Shown here: positions 56,837 to 64,000 of the stretch, in pieces
Numbering within the stretch: position 1 is the first letter of the stretch
Layout: each line of letters begins with the position of its first letter
Assembly (NCBI GenBank): GCA_040756995.1
Contig: JBFLYK010000002.1
Location: 327,825 to 391,824 of the forward strand
DNA: 64,000 bases
Reading direction: 5' to 3'
From: BP-133 sp040756995
GTDB taxonomy: Bacteria; Actinomycetota; Acidimicrobiia; IMCC26256; BP-133
Notes under the pieces: generated by a model
Seen by the model: the letters and a program-made list of their open reading frames with translations, nothing else
Database searches by the model: none
Told to the model about the DNA's origin: nothing
Position numbers and translations under genes: made by a program

Positions 56837-57919
56837 TTACCGGAATGCCGGGATGACTTCTTCGGCGATGCGTCGCCGGGAGGCCCGCGCCTCGTCAGGA
56901 TCCATCTCGAAGCTGTAGCCGACGAAGATGAACTTGGAAATTCCGAGTTCGACCATCTCCTGGAGCCGTTCGATGCACAGGCTCGGCGGACCGGCGATGG
57001 CGAAGGCGTCGATCACGTCGTCGGTCAGGACCTTCGACTGCGGCGAGTTGTAGGTCTGGTGCGCCTCCATCTCGTAGCTGTCGCGCACCGCGGTGAGGAC
57101 CTTCTGCTGCGCCTCGTCGGCCGGCCCCGACACCGTGCCGTACATCGACGACAGGTGGGCGAACGACGCCACCGTGCCGGAGATCAGCTCCCGGGCCCGG
57201 CGGCGGTCGGGATGGCAGAACAGCGGCATGTAGGCCCCGAGCGGAATGGCGTCGGGATCGAGGCCGGCGTCCTTGCGGGAGGAGCGGGCCAGATCCACCG
57301 CCCACTTGATCCGTTCGGCGCTGGCGCCGACCGCGAACCCGACGGCGTCGCCCACCCGGGCGGCCATGGCGATCGTCTTGGGCCCGCTGGCGGCCACATC
57401 CACCGGCACCTTGGGGACGGTGGGGTCGAGCCAGCGCAGGCGGCTGGCCGTCGGCGCGGACTTCATCCCCATGGCGTCGTAGGACGGGATCTCACCCCGG
57501 CCGTCGTTCTCGACGTCGAAGGGCACGTCCTCACCCCGCAGATAACCCTGCAGGCGCTCGAGGTAGCGGGTGAAGGCCTTGAGCGGCGCCGGTCGCAGGC
57601 CGAGGTGGGCCGTGGCGGAATCGCCCGTCCCGATCCCGAGCACGATGCGTCCGCCGGACTCCTCCTGGCAGGTGGCGGCGGCGCAGGCCGTGGTGGCGGG
57701 ATGGCGGGTGGCGGTGATGGCCACGCTCGTCCCCATCTTGATCGTGGTGGTGGCGTGGGCGGCGATCCCCATGGCCACGAACGGATCTCCCGTCAGGTTC
57801 TGGGATTCCCCGCAGGTGACGCCGTCCCAGCCCTGGGCCTCGGCGTTCTTGGCCTGCCGGGCGAACCCCCGTGGCTTGGCATGCCCGTACGTCCAGAACT
57901 CCGGCTTCGATCCGTTCAT
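56837..57919 (-). CDS. Luciferase-like (LLM) F420-type oxidoreductase
   Basis: A 360-residue protein of the bacterial-luciferase-like family: EAQGWDGVTCGESQNLTGDPFVAMGIAAHAT, IKMGTSVAITATRHPATTACAAAT, GGRIVLGIGTGDSA, VDVAASGPKTIAMAARVGDAV. The TIM-barrel and these motifs match F420-dependent oxidoreductases of actinobacteria, so a hydride transfer using F420 is likely, though flavin cannot be excluded. ATG 57919 is close after an operator (57935-57948). Probably reduces or oxidises a pathway ketone, alcohol or double bond. Confidence 0.8.
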   Translation of the reverse strand: MNGSKPEFWTYGHAKPRGFARQAKNAEAQGWDGVTCGESQNLTGDPFVAMGIAAHATTTIKMGTSVAITATRHPATTACAAATCQEESGGRIVLGIGTGDSATAHLGLRPAPLKAFTRYLERLQGYLRGEDVPFDVENDGRGEIPSYDAMGMKSAPTASRLRWLDPTVPKVPVDVAASGPKTIAMAARVGDAVGFAVGASAERIKWAVDLARSSRKDAGLDPDAIPLGAYMPLFCHPDRRRARELISGTVASFAHLSSMYGTVSGPADEAQQKVLTAVRDSYEMEAHQTYNSPQSKVLTDDVIDAFAIAGPPSLCIERLQEMVELGISKFIFVGYSFEMDPDEARASRRRIAEEVIPAFR

Positions 57920-57934
57920 GCGGACGATCCTAGC

Positions 57935-57948
57935 AAGTAAATAGTTAC
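57935..57948 (+). promoter_or_regulatory. Region-3 operator, site 4
   Basis: AAGTAAATAGTTAC, containing GTAA-ATAG-TTAC. It lies 16 bp before the luciferase-like gene and overlaps the last bases of the BKACE gene, so the promoter is squeezed into the short gap. Confidence 0.65.
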
Positions 57949-58847
57949 TGCGCTATGCCCTGCATCTTGCGGGCCTCGTCGGGGGTGGCCGGTTCCCGTC
58001 CGCAGGCCCGGGCCAGGGCCACCACCCGTTCGACGAGCTCGGCGTTGGTCACGCCGCCGCCGTAATGGAAGTCGCCGATGCCGATGCGGACGTGGCCCCC
58101 GAGTGTCAGCGCCAGTGCCGTCACCGGCAGGGCGTCCTCCCCGGGGATGATCGGCGACCACACGACGTCGCGCCCCGGGAACAGGTCGCCCAGCAGATCC
58201 AGGGCGTGCAGCAGCCGCTTCTCCAGCAGGTAGCCACCGACCAGGCACAGCTTGAGGACCAGCGGGTCGTCGTCGACCATCCCGATGTCGATCAGGTTCC
58301 GCAGGTTGATCAGATGCACGGTGTCGAAGGCGGCGAACGTCTTCTTCAGGCCGTGACGGTCGCAGAACCGGCACAGCCACTCGTGGTCCCGGCCCGTGTT
58401 GAGCTGGTGTCCCCGGGTCAGGACCCACTTGTCGGCCGTCGGCCGGAAGAGGTTGAGGTCGAAGGCGGAGCCGAGGTCGATGGTCCCGAACTCGATGCGC
58501 AGGCCGGCTTCGAGGGCGGCGGTGATGTGCCGGAACCGTTGCTCGGCCGGCGAGCCGATCACGTACCACCCGTCCATGACCTTCACGAAGTCGCCGTAGG
58601 TGGGATAGGCGATGACCGGTGCCGCCTCGTTGACCAGCCGCTGCGTCTCGAGGTTCAGCTCGACGTCGCTGCTGCGGGGTGCGCCGGTCTCCGGATCCCG
58701 GGCGTGGTAGTGGACCATGGCCGCCCCCGCCTCGTAACAGCGGCGGGCGTCGGCGGCGATCTCCTCCGGGCTGTACGGGATGTGGGGATTGCCGTCGCGG
58801 CCGGCGTTCTCGTTGAGACCGACCTCGATGATGACCTTGTCGGTCAA
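57945..58847 (-). CDS. BKACE/DUF849-family enzyme (beta-keto acid cleavage type), TTG start
   Basis: A 300-residue TIM-barrel of the 3-keto-5-aminohexanoate cleavage enzyme family: IIEVGLNENAGRDGNPHIPYSPEEIAADARRCYEAGAAMVHYHARDPETG, with the zinc His pair in HYHARD. The family condenses a beta-keto acid with acetyl-CoA and splits it. The usual Glu zinc ligand near the end (GGHVRVGLEDN in relatives) reads GGHVRIGIGDFHYGG here, so a metal ligand is changed. TTG 58847 is inferred from the overlap with the upstream stop (TTGA) and the match to family start. Last gene of the six-gene operon. Confidence 0.8.
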   Translation of the reverse strand: MTDKVIIEVGLNENAGRDGNPHIPYSPEEIAADARRCYEAGAAMVHYHARDPETGAPRSSDVELNLETQRLVNEAAPVIAYPTYGDFVKVMDGWYVIGSPAEQRFRHITAALEAGLRIEFGTIDLGSAFDLNLFRPTADKWVLTRGHQLNTGRDHEWLCRFCDRHGLKKTFAAFDTVHLINLRNLIDIGMVDDDPLVLKLCLVGGYLLEKRLLHALDLLGDLFPGRDVVWSPIIPGEDALPVTALALTLGGHVRIGIGDFHYGGGVTNAELVERVVALARACGREPATPDEARKMQGIAQ

Positions 58848-59902
58848 CGGGCAGTGGGCCCGGAGCCCGGAATCGGGATGTGCTCCTTCGGCCCTTGGCA
58901 GACGTACTCGGTGCCGGGACCACACATCCCGTTGAGCATCCAGCTCTTGTAGCCCTCGGGGTAGGGCCCGCCGTAGACCGCCGCCCACGAGAAGCAGATC
59001 GAATAGATCAGGTAGGTGAGATGCACGAACCCGGTGACCGCCAGCAGCCGCATGAGCGTCGACTTCTTCGAGTTGGGGCTCATGGCCGACGCGCCCCGCT
59101 CGACGACCGAGCGGCCCTTGTCGTCCCGGAAGAAGCGCAGGGCGGCCGTGGCCGTCCAGCAGGCCCCGAAGAGGACCGACTCGTAGACCGGGAACTGGTA
59201 CACCGTGCCGGCGCCGATCGACAGGCTGCGGATCGCCAGGGGGTACGACCACATCTGGGCCCTGATCAGGAAGAGCTCGAGGAACAGGTCGAAGACTCCG
59301 ATGACGGCCATGCCACAGAGGAAGATCCCGACCTTGCCCATGTGTGGCCAACGCCGCCGGCCGATGCGCATTCCCCAACAGCCGAGCATGGCGACGAGCA
59401 CGCCCGGGACGCCGTAGAGGCCGATGTAGGCCACGATCGGCTCCGGCAACAGGTTGGCGTTGGGCGAGAGCCAACCAGGAATATGCGGCGCCCATGACCC
59501 GAAGTTGATCAGGTAGGAGTTGTAGAGCAGGTTGGGCCGGATGTAGTTGTTGGTCGCCGGGTCGAGCCACATGGCCGTGGCCCAGGCGAACAGGATCATG
59601 GCGTCGAAGGTGAGCTGGCGCTCGCGCCGTGACTTCCGTACGACGTAGATGATGCAGCCGATCAGCAGGACGACCCCGCTGATCTGGTAGATCCAGGCGA
59701 AGGCCTTGACGTAGCCGGGGATCGGGTCGGGCCCCGGTTTCGTCGGGGTGGCGTCACCGGAGAGGATCCAGGCGGCCCACACGTAGATGGCGATGCCCAG
59801 GAAGACCGCCCCGAGGACGGCGAAGAGCTTCGTGAAGTCGTACCGGCGCGGTGCCCACGCGTCGGCGGCGACCGGCGGGGCGGGGCGGCTGAGCGTCTTC
59901 AC
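58844..59902 (-). CDS. AveC-like membrane protein (spirocyclase AveC family)
   Basis: A 352-residue integral membrane protein with about seven helices: LFAVLGAVFLGIAIYVWAAWIL, FAWIYQISGVVLLIGCIIYVV, DAMILFAWATAMWLDP, EPIVAYIGLYGVPGVLVAMLGCWGM, VGIFLCGMAVIGVFDLFLELFLIRAQ. The blocks FDLFLELFLIRAQMWSYPLAIRSLSI and YQFPVYESVLFGACW are typical of the AveC family, named from an avermectin cyclase/dehydratase. Many actinobacterial members sit beside P450s in lipid pathways with unknown role. GTG 59902 overlaps the P450 stop; its stop overlaps the BKACE start. Confidence 0.75.
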   Translation of the reverse strand: MKTLSRPAPPVAADAWAPRRYDFTKLFAVLGAVFLGIAIYVWAAWILSGDATPTKPGPDPIPGYVKAFAWIYQISGVVLLIGCIIYVVRKSRRERQLTFDAMILFAWATAMWLDPATNNYIRPNLLYNSYLINFGSWAPHIPGWLSPNANLLPEPIVAYIGLYGVPGVLVAMLGCWGMRIGRRRWPHMGKVGIFLCGMAVIGVFDLFLELFLIRAQMWSYPLAIRSLSIGAGTVYQFPVYESVLFGACWTATAALRFFRDDKGRSVVERGASAMSPNSKKSTLMRLLAVTGFVHLTYLIYSICFSWAAVYGGPYPEGYKSWMLNGMCGPGTEYVCQGPKEHIPIPGSGPTAR

Positions 59903-61119
59903 TGGTTCCTCCTCGGTCCGGGGGTGAACCGCACCGGCAGCGCGCTGAGGGCGTAGACGTTGCCGGCGTCGGCGAAGCGGAACTTCTCGGGGTCGTCGGT
60001 GAGCTCGAAGTCGGGCGTGCGGGACAGCACGAGCTCGAGCATGATCCGGAACATCGCCCGTCCGAGGTTCGATCCGAGGCAGCGGTGGAGCCCGACGATG
60101 AACGAGAGGTGCCGGTTGTCGCGCCGTTCGAAGTCGATCTCGTCGGCATGGGGGAACTGCGCCTCGTCCCGGTTGGCCGAGGCCCAGACCAGGAGCGCCC
60201 GCTCGCCGGCCTTCAGTGTCCGGCCGCCGATCTCGATGTCCTTCGAGATGTTGCGGCCCACACACTGCAGCGGCGAGTCGTAGCGCAGGAACTCCTCGAC
60301 GGCGTTGGGAATCAGCTCCGGGCGGGCCAGCAGCTGTTCCCGCAGGTGCGGTTGCTGGTGCATCCGCACCATGGCGTTGCCCAGCGATGCGGTGGTGGTG
60401 TCGAGACCTCCGAAGATCAGCAGGAGCGTGTAGTCGGCGATGTCCTCGTCGGTCAGCGGCCGGCCGTCGAAGGTGGACCGCATCAGCTTGCTGATGACGT
60501 CGGCCCGCAGACCTTCTTTCCGCCGGACCTCGATCGCCTCGTTGATCTCGCCGTAGAGGTTCACCGCCGCCATGAAGGCCGACTCGGGATCGGTCTCCAT
60601 ACCGTGCACGATGTCGTGGACCCAGCCGGCGTAGGCCTCCCACTTCGTCTCGTCGAAGCCCAGCATGCGCAGGATGACCTGGGCCGGCAGGGGAGTGGCG
60701 AACTCCTTGATGTAGTCGCACTCGCCGCGCTCGATGAACTCGTCGATGAGGGCGTGGCCCACCTCGTAGATGAACGGCTCGAGCTGGGCCACCGCCTTGG
60801 GCGAGAACTCCTCGTAGAGCATCCGGCGCCACTTCTGCGTCTCGGGCGCGTCGGTCTCCATCGGGATCAGCGGCCGGGGCGTCGGCAGCACCGGGATCGA
60901 CGACGACGGCCCCGACCGGAAGGTGTCGTCGTCGCGGGCGGCGGAGTAGACCGAGGCGTAGTCGAAGAGGACCCAGAACCCGTCGTGGTGGTCGCTCCAG
61001 GCCACCGGACACGACGACCGGTACTTGGCGTAGACCGGATAGGGGTCGGCGGCGTGGTCCGGCGAGTGGTGATCGAAGTCGATCCGCACCGGGTCCTTGC
61101 TGGTCGACTCGGAGCTCAT
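59899..61119 (-). CDS. Cytochrome P450
   Basis: A 406-residue soluble P450. The haem loop is FIVGLHRCLGSNLGRAM with ligand Cys347. The I-helix motif is LLIFGGLDTTTASL, and ExxR is EEFLRYDS. It belongs to the same broad group as CYP125/CYP142-like steroid enzymes only by general pattern; subfamily cannot be named. ATG 61119 overlaps the DUF35 stop (ATGA). Electron donors are not encoded nearby. It probably oxidises the side chain or ring of the substrate. Confidence 0.9.
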   Translation of the reverse strand: MSSESTSKDPVRIDFDHHSPDHAADPYPVYAKYRSSCPVAWSDHHDGFWVLFDYASVYSAARDDDTFRSGPSSSIPVLPTPRPLIPMETDAPETQKWRRMLYEEFSPKAVAQLEPFIYEVGHALIDEFIERGECDYIKEFATPLPAQVILRMLGFDETKWEAYAGWVHDIVHGMETDPESAFMAAVNLYGEINEAIEVRRKEGLRADVISKLMRSTFDGRPLTDEDIADYTLLLIFGGLDTTTASLGNAMVRMHQQPHLREQLLARPELIPNAVEEFLRYDSPLQCVGRNISKDIEIGGRTLKAGERALLVWASANRDEAQFPHADEIDFERRDNRHLSFIVGLHRCLGSNLGRAMFRIMLELVLSRTPDFELTDDPEKFRFADAGNVYALSALPVRFTPGPRRNQ

Positions 61120-61547
61120 CGAGTGGTTGCTCCCTCCGGAGTGACGGGGGTCCATTGCACCAGCGTGGTGTCGTCGGCCACGGCCTCGAACGAGGCCTGC
61201 AGCTCCATCCCGGCCTCGAGCTCCGGGCGGCCCGGCAGCCAGCCCACCAGCCGCGCCCCCGGCTCGTCGGCCAGTTCGACGAGGACGATGGTGTGGGGGA
61301 CTGGGAACGCCGGGTGGACCTGGTGCTCGACGGTGGTCCAGGAGTAGAGGCGGCCCCGGCCCGACACCGGCCGCCAGGTGGTGTCCCAGCTGCCGCAGCG
61401 GTGGCAGTAGGCGCGGGGCAGATGCAGCACGGCGCCGCACTGCGTGCAGGTGCACAGGGCGACCTCGCCCCGGTGGGCGGCGGCGAAGAAGCCGCCGGTG
61501 TCGGCGTCGTCGATGACGGGGAGGGGGCGGGGGCGATCGGTGGTCAT
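61116..61547 (-). CDS. DUF35 Zn-ribbon/OB-fold protein
   Basis: A 143-residue protein like that at 3212-3640. Zinc ribbon cysteines are Cys34, Cys37, Cys48 and Cys51, and the OB-fold starts at GRGRLYSWTTVEHQ. ATG 61547 overlaps the stop of the thiolase-like gene by 4 nt, so the two subunits are made together. Here the thiolase-like gene comes first, the reverse of region 1. Confidence 0.85.
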   Translation of the reverse strand: MTTDRPRPLPVIDDADTGGFFAAAHRGEVALCTCTQCGAVLHLPRAYCHRCGSWDTTWRPVSGRGRLYSWTTVEHQVHPAFPVPHTIVLVELADEPGARLVGWLPGRPELEAGMELQASFEAVADDTTLVQWTPVTPEGATTR

Positions 61548-62737
61548 GGGCGGCGCAGGATCATGGCGCTGGTGGCGACCGGGAGACCGGAGGTGACGAG
61601 GCAGACCTCGGCTCCGGCGATCTGGCTCGTCGAGGTGCCGCGGATCTGCCGGACGCCTTCGACGATGTGGTTCATGCCGTGGATGTAGCCCTCGGACAGG
61701 TGGCCGCCCGAGGTGTTGATCGGGAGCCGGCCGCCTTTGTCGAGGGCTCCGCTGGCGGCGAACGGCCCGCCTTCGCCCTTGGCGCAGAAGCCGTAGTCCT
61801 CGACCTGCAGCAGCACGGTGATCGTGAAGCAGTCGTAGAACTGCGCCACCTGGATCTCGTCGGGGCCGAGGCCGGCCCGCCGGTAGAGCGTGGCCGCCAC
61901 GGCCGCCGACGTCTGGGTGGTGATGCTCTCCCGCAGCAGCGTCGGATAGATCATCCCGCCCTGCATCTCGGGCACCGACCCCTGGGCCACCGCCCGGATC
62001 AGCGCCGGCGTGTTCGGACCGTCGGCGGCCCGCTCGGCGGACGTCACGACGACGGCGCAGGCGCCGTCGGTCTCGAGGCAGTAGTCGAACAGGCGCAGGG
62101 GGGAGGAGATGACCCGGGCCGCCAGGTAGTCGTCCATGGTCAGCGGCCGGTCGTGCATCTGGGCCGCCGGGTTGGCGTTGGCCCGTTCCCGGCAGGCGAG
62201 GGCGATGGCCCCGAGGTGGCGCTCGTCGGTGCCGAACTCGATCATGTGCCGGCGGGCGATCAGGGCGAACATCTGGCCCGGAGCGACCAGGCCGTGGGGA
62301 GCGAAGAACTCGTCGAGCGTCCCGCGGCCACCGACCCGGGGCGACCGGCCCGTCCCCCGGCCGAAGCGGGGGCCGGAACGCCCGTTGAGGGCCCGGAAGA
62401 CGACGACGGCGGTGGCCTGGCCGCTCAGGATGGCGCCGACCGCCTGCCCGATCTGGCCACAGGGGGCGGCGCCGCCGGTGCCGGACGAACCCCAGTACGT
62501 GAGGTTCGTCAGGCCGAGGGCGGTGGCGAGGTCGTTGTGGGCGACGCCGTCCATCTCCGAGCGGACGATGCCGTCGATGTCGTCGGGCCGCAGCCCGGCG
62601 TCGGCGATGGCGGCCAGCGCCGCTTCGGTCGCCAGGCTCAGCGGGCTGCGACCGGAAGCGGCGGTGAAGGCCGTCGCGCCGATGCCCGAGATGGCGCAGC
62701 GGTCACGGTGGCCGGCGGCGGGCGGGCTGTCGCTCAT
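61544..62737 (-). CDS. Thiolase-like acyl-CoA lyase (Ltp2/SCP-x type)
   Basis: A 397-residue thiolase-fold protein similar to 2043-3215: ISGIGATAFTAASGRSPLSLATEAALAAI, ALACRERANANPAAQM, FYDCFTITVLLQVEDYGFC, and PINTSGGHLSEGYIHGMNHIVEGVRQI. Tyr in FYDCF and the HLSEGYIHG segment mark the Ltp2-like aldolase branch; the classical nucleophile Cys motif is not present. It should cleave a beta-hydroxyacyl-CoA side chain together with DUF35. ATG 62737 overlaps the receptor gene stop. Confidence 0.85.
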   Translation of the reverse strand: MSDSPPAAGHRDRCAISGIGATAFTAASGRSPLSLATEAALAAIADAGLRPDDIDGIVRSEMDGVAHNDLATALGLTNLTYWGSSGTGGAAPCGQIGQAVGAILSGQATAVVVFRALNGRSGPRFGRGTGRSPRVGGRGTLDEFFAPHGLVAPGQMFALIARRHMIEFGTDERHLGAIALACRERANANPAAQMHDRPLTMDDYLAARVISSPLRLFDYCLETDGACAVVVTSAERAADGPNTPALIRAVAQGSVPEMQGGMIYPTLLRESITTQTSAAVAATLYRRAGLGPDEIQVAQFYDCFTITVLLQVEDYGFCAKGEGGPFAASGALDKGGRLPINTSGGHLSEGYIHGMNHIVEGVRQIRGTSTSQIAGAEVCLVTSGLPVATSAMILRRP

Positions 62738-64000
62738 CGGCAGTGCATCCGGAAACCGTCGGGACTGACCCAGGCACCGTCGCGGATCGCCATGTTGAAC
62801 CAGCAGGAGACCGGTGTCGGCGGCTGGTCCCGCACGAACGTGAGCGGGGCGGTGATGCCGCCGAGGGTGTCGGCCTTGAGGGCCCAGAGCCCTTCGAGAA
62901 TCGCCGCGCTGGTCGGCGGCTCGGGCAGGTTGGCCGCCGCCCGCTCCATCAGCTTGCCGGCCGCCCACCCGACGGGCGGCGCCGCGCCGGGTGCCACGTC
63001 CTTCCCGAAGGTCCGCATCGCCTGCTGGTACTCATCGGTGGCCGGTGTACCCGTCTGGTACCACGGGAAGACCTGGCTGGGAGCGACGAGGCCGTCGAAG
63101 TTCGGATCGTCCTTCAGGCGGTCGGCCACGATCGCCGAGGCGGTGGCGAAATTCGGGCGGTAGCCCTGCCGGGCACACGACGCCGCCGCCCGCTGCGTGG
63201 TGTTGGTCACGAGCATGATGAAGAAGACTTCCACGCCGGCGTTGCGGGCGGCGAGGCATTCGGCGGTGAAGTCGGGCTGGGTGAGCGACGCCTTGGCCCG
63301 GTAGACATGGTCGAAGCCCAACTTGGGGGCGTTGTCGCCGAAGATGCGGTCGGCATCGGTGCAGATCTGGGCCTCGGCGCAGACCAGCGTGCCGAGTTTC
63401 TTCTTGCCCGCCGGCACCATCAGCTGGGCGATGCTGGCCACGAACGTGTAGGTCAGCGCGTCGCCGGCTGAGGACTGGGGAAAGTACATGGGGCTCTGGT
63501 AGGCCCACGGCTCGCCGGTGTCCATCCCGACAACCGGCACGCGCTTCTGGGTCAGGTATTCGACGCTGCCCCGGCCCGACAGCACCTCGGTGTTCCCCAG
63601 AAAGGCGATGGCCTTGTGCCGCTCGATGGCCTCCTGGACCTGGGCCCGGTGCCGGGCCGGGTCACCGCCGTCGTCGAACAGGATCAGCTTCACCTCGTGG
63701 CCGTTGAGGCCACCCCGGGCGTTGATGTGCTGGACCCAGACCTGGACGCCCTGCACCACCGGAAACAGCGTGGCCCCGCCGACGCCGCTGTGGGTCCCGA
63801 CGTTGGCGAAGATCGCCGGCGACTTCTTTCCCGGCGGGGTTTCCCCCACCGGCGGAGGCAACGCCTTGGCCGAGGGGGCGGAGCGTTGCTCGGAGGCCTT
63901 CGGCGGCGCCGCCGCCGCCGAGGTCGACCGCGGGGCGCCGGCCGGCGCGGTGGTGGGGCTGGCCGCCGGCCCGGCTGATCCGGCCGCCCGTCCGGGGCGG
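62734..64000 (-). CDS. ABC transporter substrate-binding protein (partial at the window edge)
   Basis: The frame is open to the right edge, so the true start and signal peptide are outside; 422 codons are visible. The first 60 residues are an Ala/Pro/Ser-rich linker (PAGAPRSTSAAAAPPKASEQ), then a type-I periplasmic-binding fold: AIFANVGTHSGVGGATLFPVVQGVQVWVQHINARGG, LFDDGGDPARHRAQVQEAIE, and QPDFTAECLAARNAGVEVFF. It resembles the receptor at 10696, including the linker. It is the first visible gene of the six-gene operon; no permease is in view, so it may use an importer elsewhere, including that of region 1. Confidence 0.85.
   Translation of the reverse strand, partial: RPGRAAGSAGPAASPTTAPAGAPRSTSAAAAPPKASEQRSAPSAKALPPPVGETPPGKKSPAIFANVGTHSGVGGATLFPVVQGVQVWVQHINARGGLNGHEVKLILFDDGGDPARHRAQVQEAIERHKAIAFLGNTEVLSGRGSVEYLTQKRVPVVGMDTGEPWAYQSPMYFPQSSAGDALTYTFVASIAQLMVPAGKKKLGTLVCAEAQICTDADRIFGDNAPKLGFDHVYRAKASLTQPDFTAECLAARNAGVEVFFIMLVTNTTQRAAASCARQGYRPNFATASAIVADRLKDDPNFDGLVAPSQVFPWYQTGTPATDEYQQAMRTFGKDVAPGAAPPVGWAAGKLMERAAANLPEPPTSAAILEGLWALKADTLGGITAPLTFVRDQPPTPVSCWFNMAIRDGAWVSPDGFRMHCR

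Noticed and set aside
56831..56848. TACCGGAATGCCGGGA resembling the region-1 operator
   Set aside because: It falls on the last codons of the luciferase-like gene, not in a promoter, and lacks the ATTCG end.

Overview
This 64 kb window comes from a high-GC Gram-positive bacterium, most likely an uncultured actinobacterium and perhaps of the class Acidimicrobiia. That placement is inferred from G/C-ending codons, frequent GTG starts, 4-nt gene overlaps (GTGA/ATGA), and a gene mix of F420-type luciferase-like oxidoreductase, DUF35/thiolase-like pairs, P450s, an AveC-like protein and TIM-barrel amidohydrolases. No rRNA, CRISPR array or complete tRNA gene was seen.

Region 1 (about 2.0-27.4 kb) is a dense catabolic and uptake cluster for a hydrophobic or CoA-activated substrate, steroid- or terpenoid-like by analogy. 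A leftward operon (6378 to 2043) encodes an amidohydrolase, a thiolase, a small uncharacterised protein, a DUF35 protein and a thiolase-like aldolase. A TetR regulator and a small protein run the other way. Then come an aldehyde dehydrogenase, a second amidohydrolase, and an eight-gene rightward operon: branched-chain-type ABC importer (lipoprotein receptor, two small membrane proteins, fused LivH-LivM permease, LivG, LivF), an anchored secreted protein and a Rieske oxygenase. Further on are two short-chain dehydrogenases, a CaiB/BaiF CoA-transferase, a VOC protein, a P450, a pair of acyl-CoA dehydrogenase subunits and an enoyl-CoA hydratase. Six promoter regions here share a 16-bp element, TACCGNANNNNATTCG, probably the operator of a TetR regulator.

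Region 2 (about 27.4-48.9 kb) is accessory DNA with many broken genes. It holds a VapBC module with an internal 123-bp tandem duplication, a secreted chelatase-fold protein, metal-responsive MerR genes and palindromic operators, an HTH/Clp-N pair, rearranged gene fragments, an integrase fragment with two tRNA-Lys 3'-end repeats, an AbrB antitoxin with a possible toxin, a secreted subtilisin, a copper/metal group (Ni/Co-efflux-like gene, ferritin-like protein, His-rich membrane protein, duplicated lipoprotein, cupredoxin), a symporter gene broken by TAA, nucleotidyltransferase/HepT remains and one IS481-like element. Nearly all frameshifts and internal stops of the window lie here.

Region 3 (about 48.9-64 kb) is a second catabolic cluster with a different shared element, GTAA-N4-TTAC, in four promoter regions. 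It encodes two HSD17B4-like dehydrogenases, an acyl-CoA ligase, an NTF2-like protein, a CoA-transferase, an amidohydrolase, two adjacent TetR regulators, a luciferase-like oxidoreductase, and a tightly coupled six-gene leftward operon: substrate-binding protein (cut by the window edge), thiolase-like protein, DUF35, P450, AveC-like membrane protein, and a BKACE-family enzyme starting at TTG. The two catabolic regions look like separately regulated pathways with parallel logic: receptor, CoA activation, oxidation, then thiolase/DUF35 side-chain cleavage.
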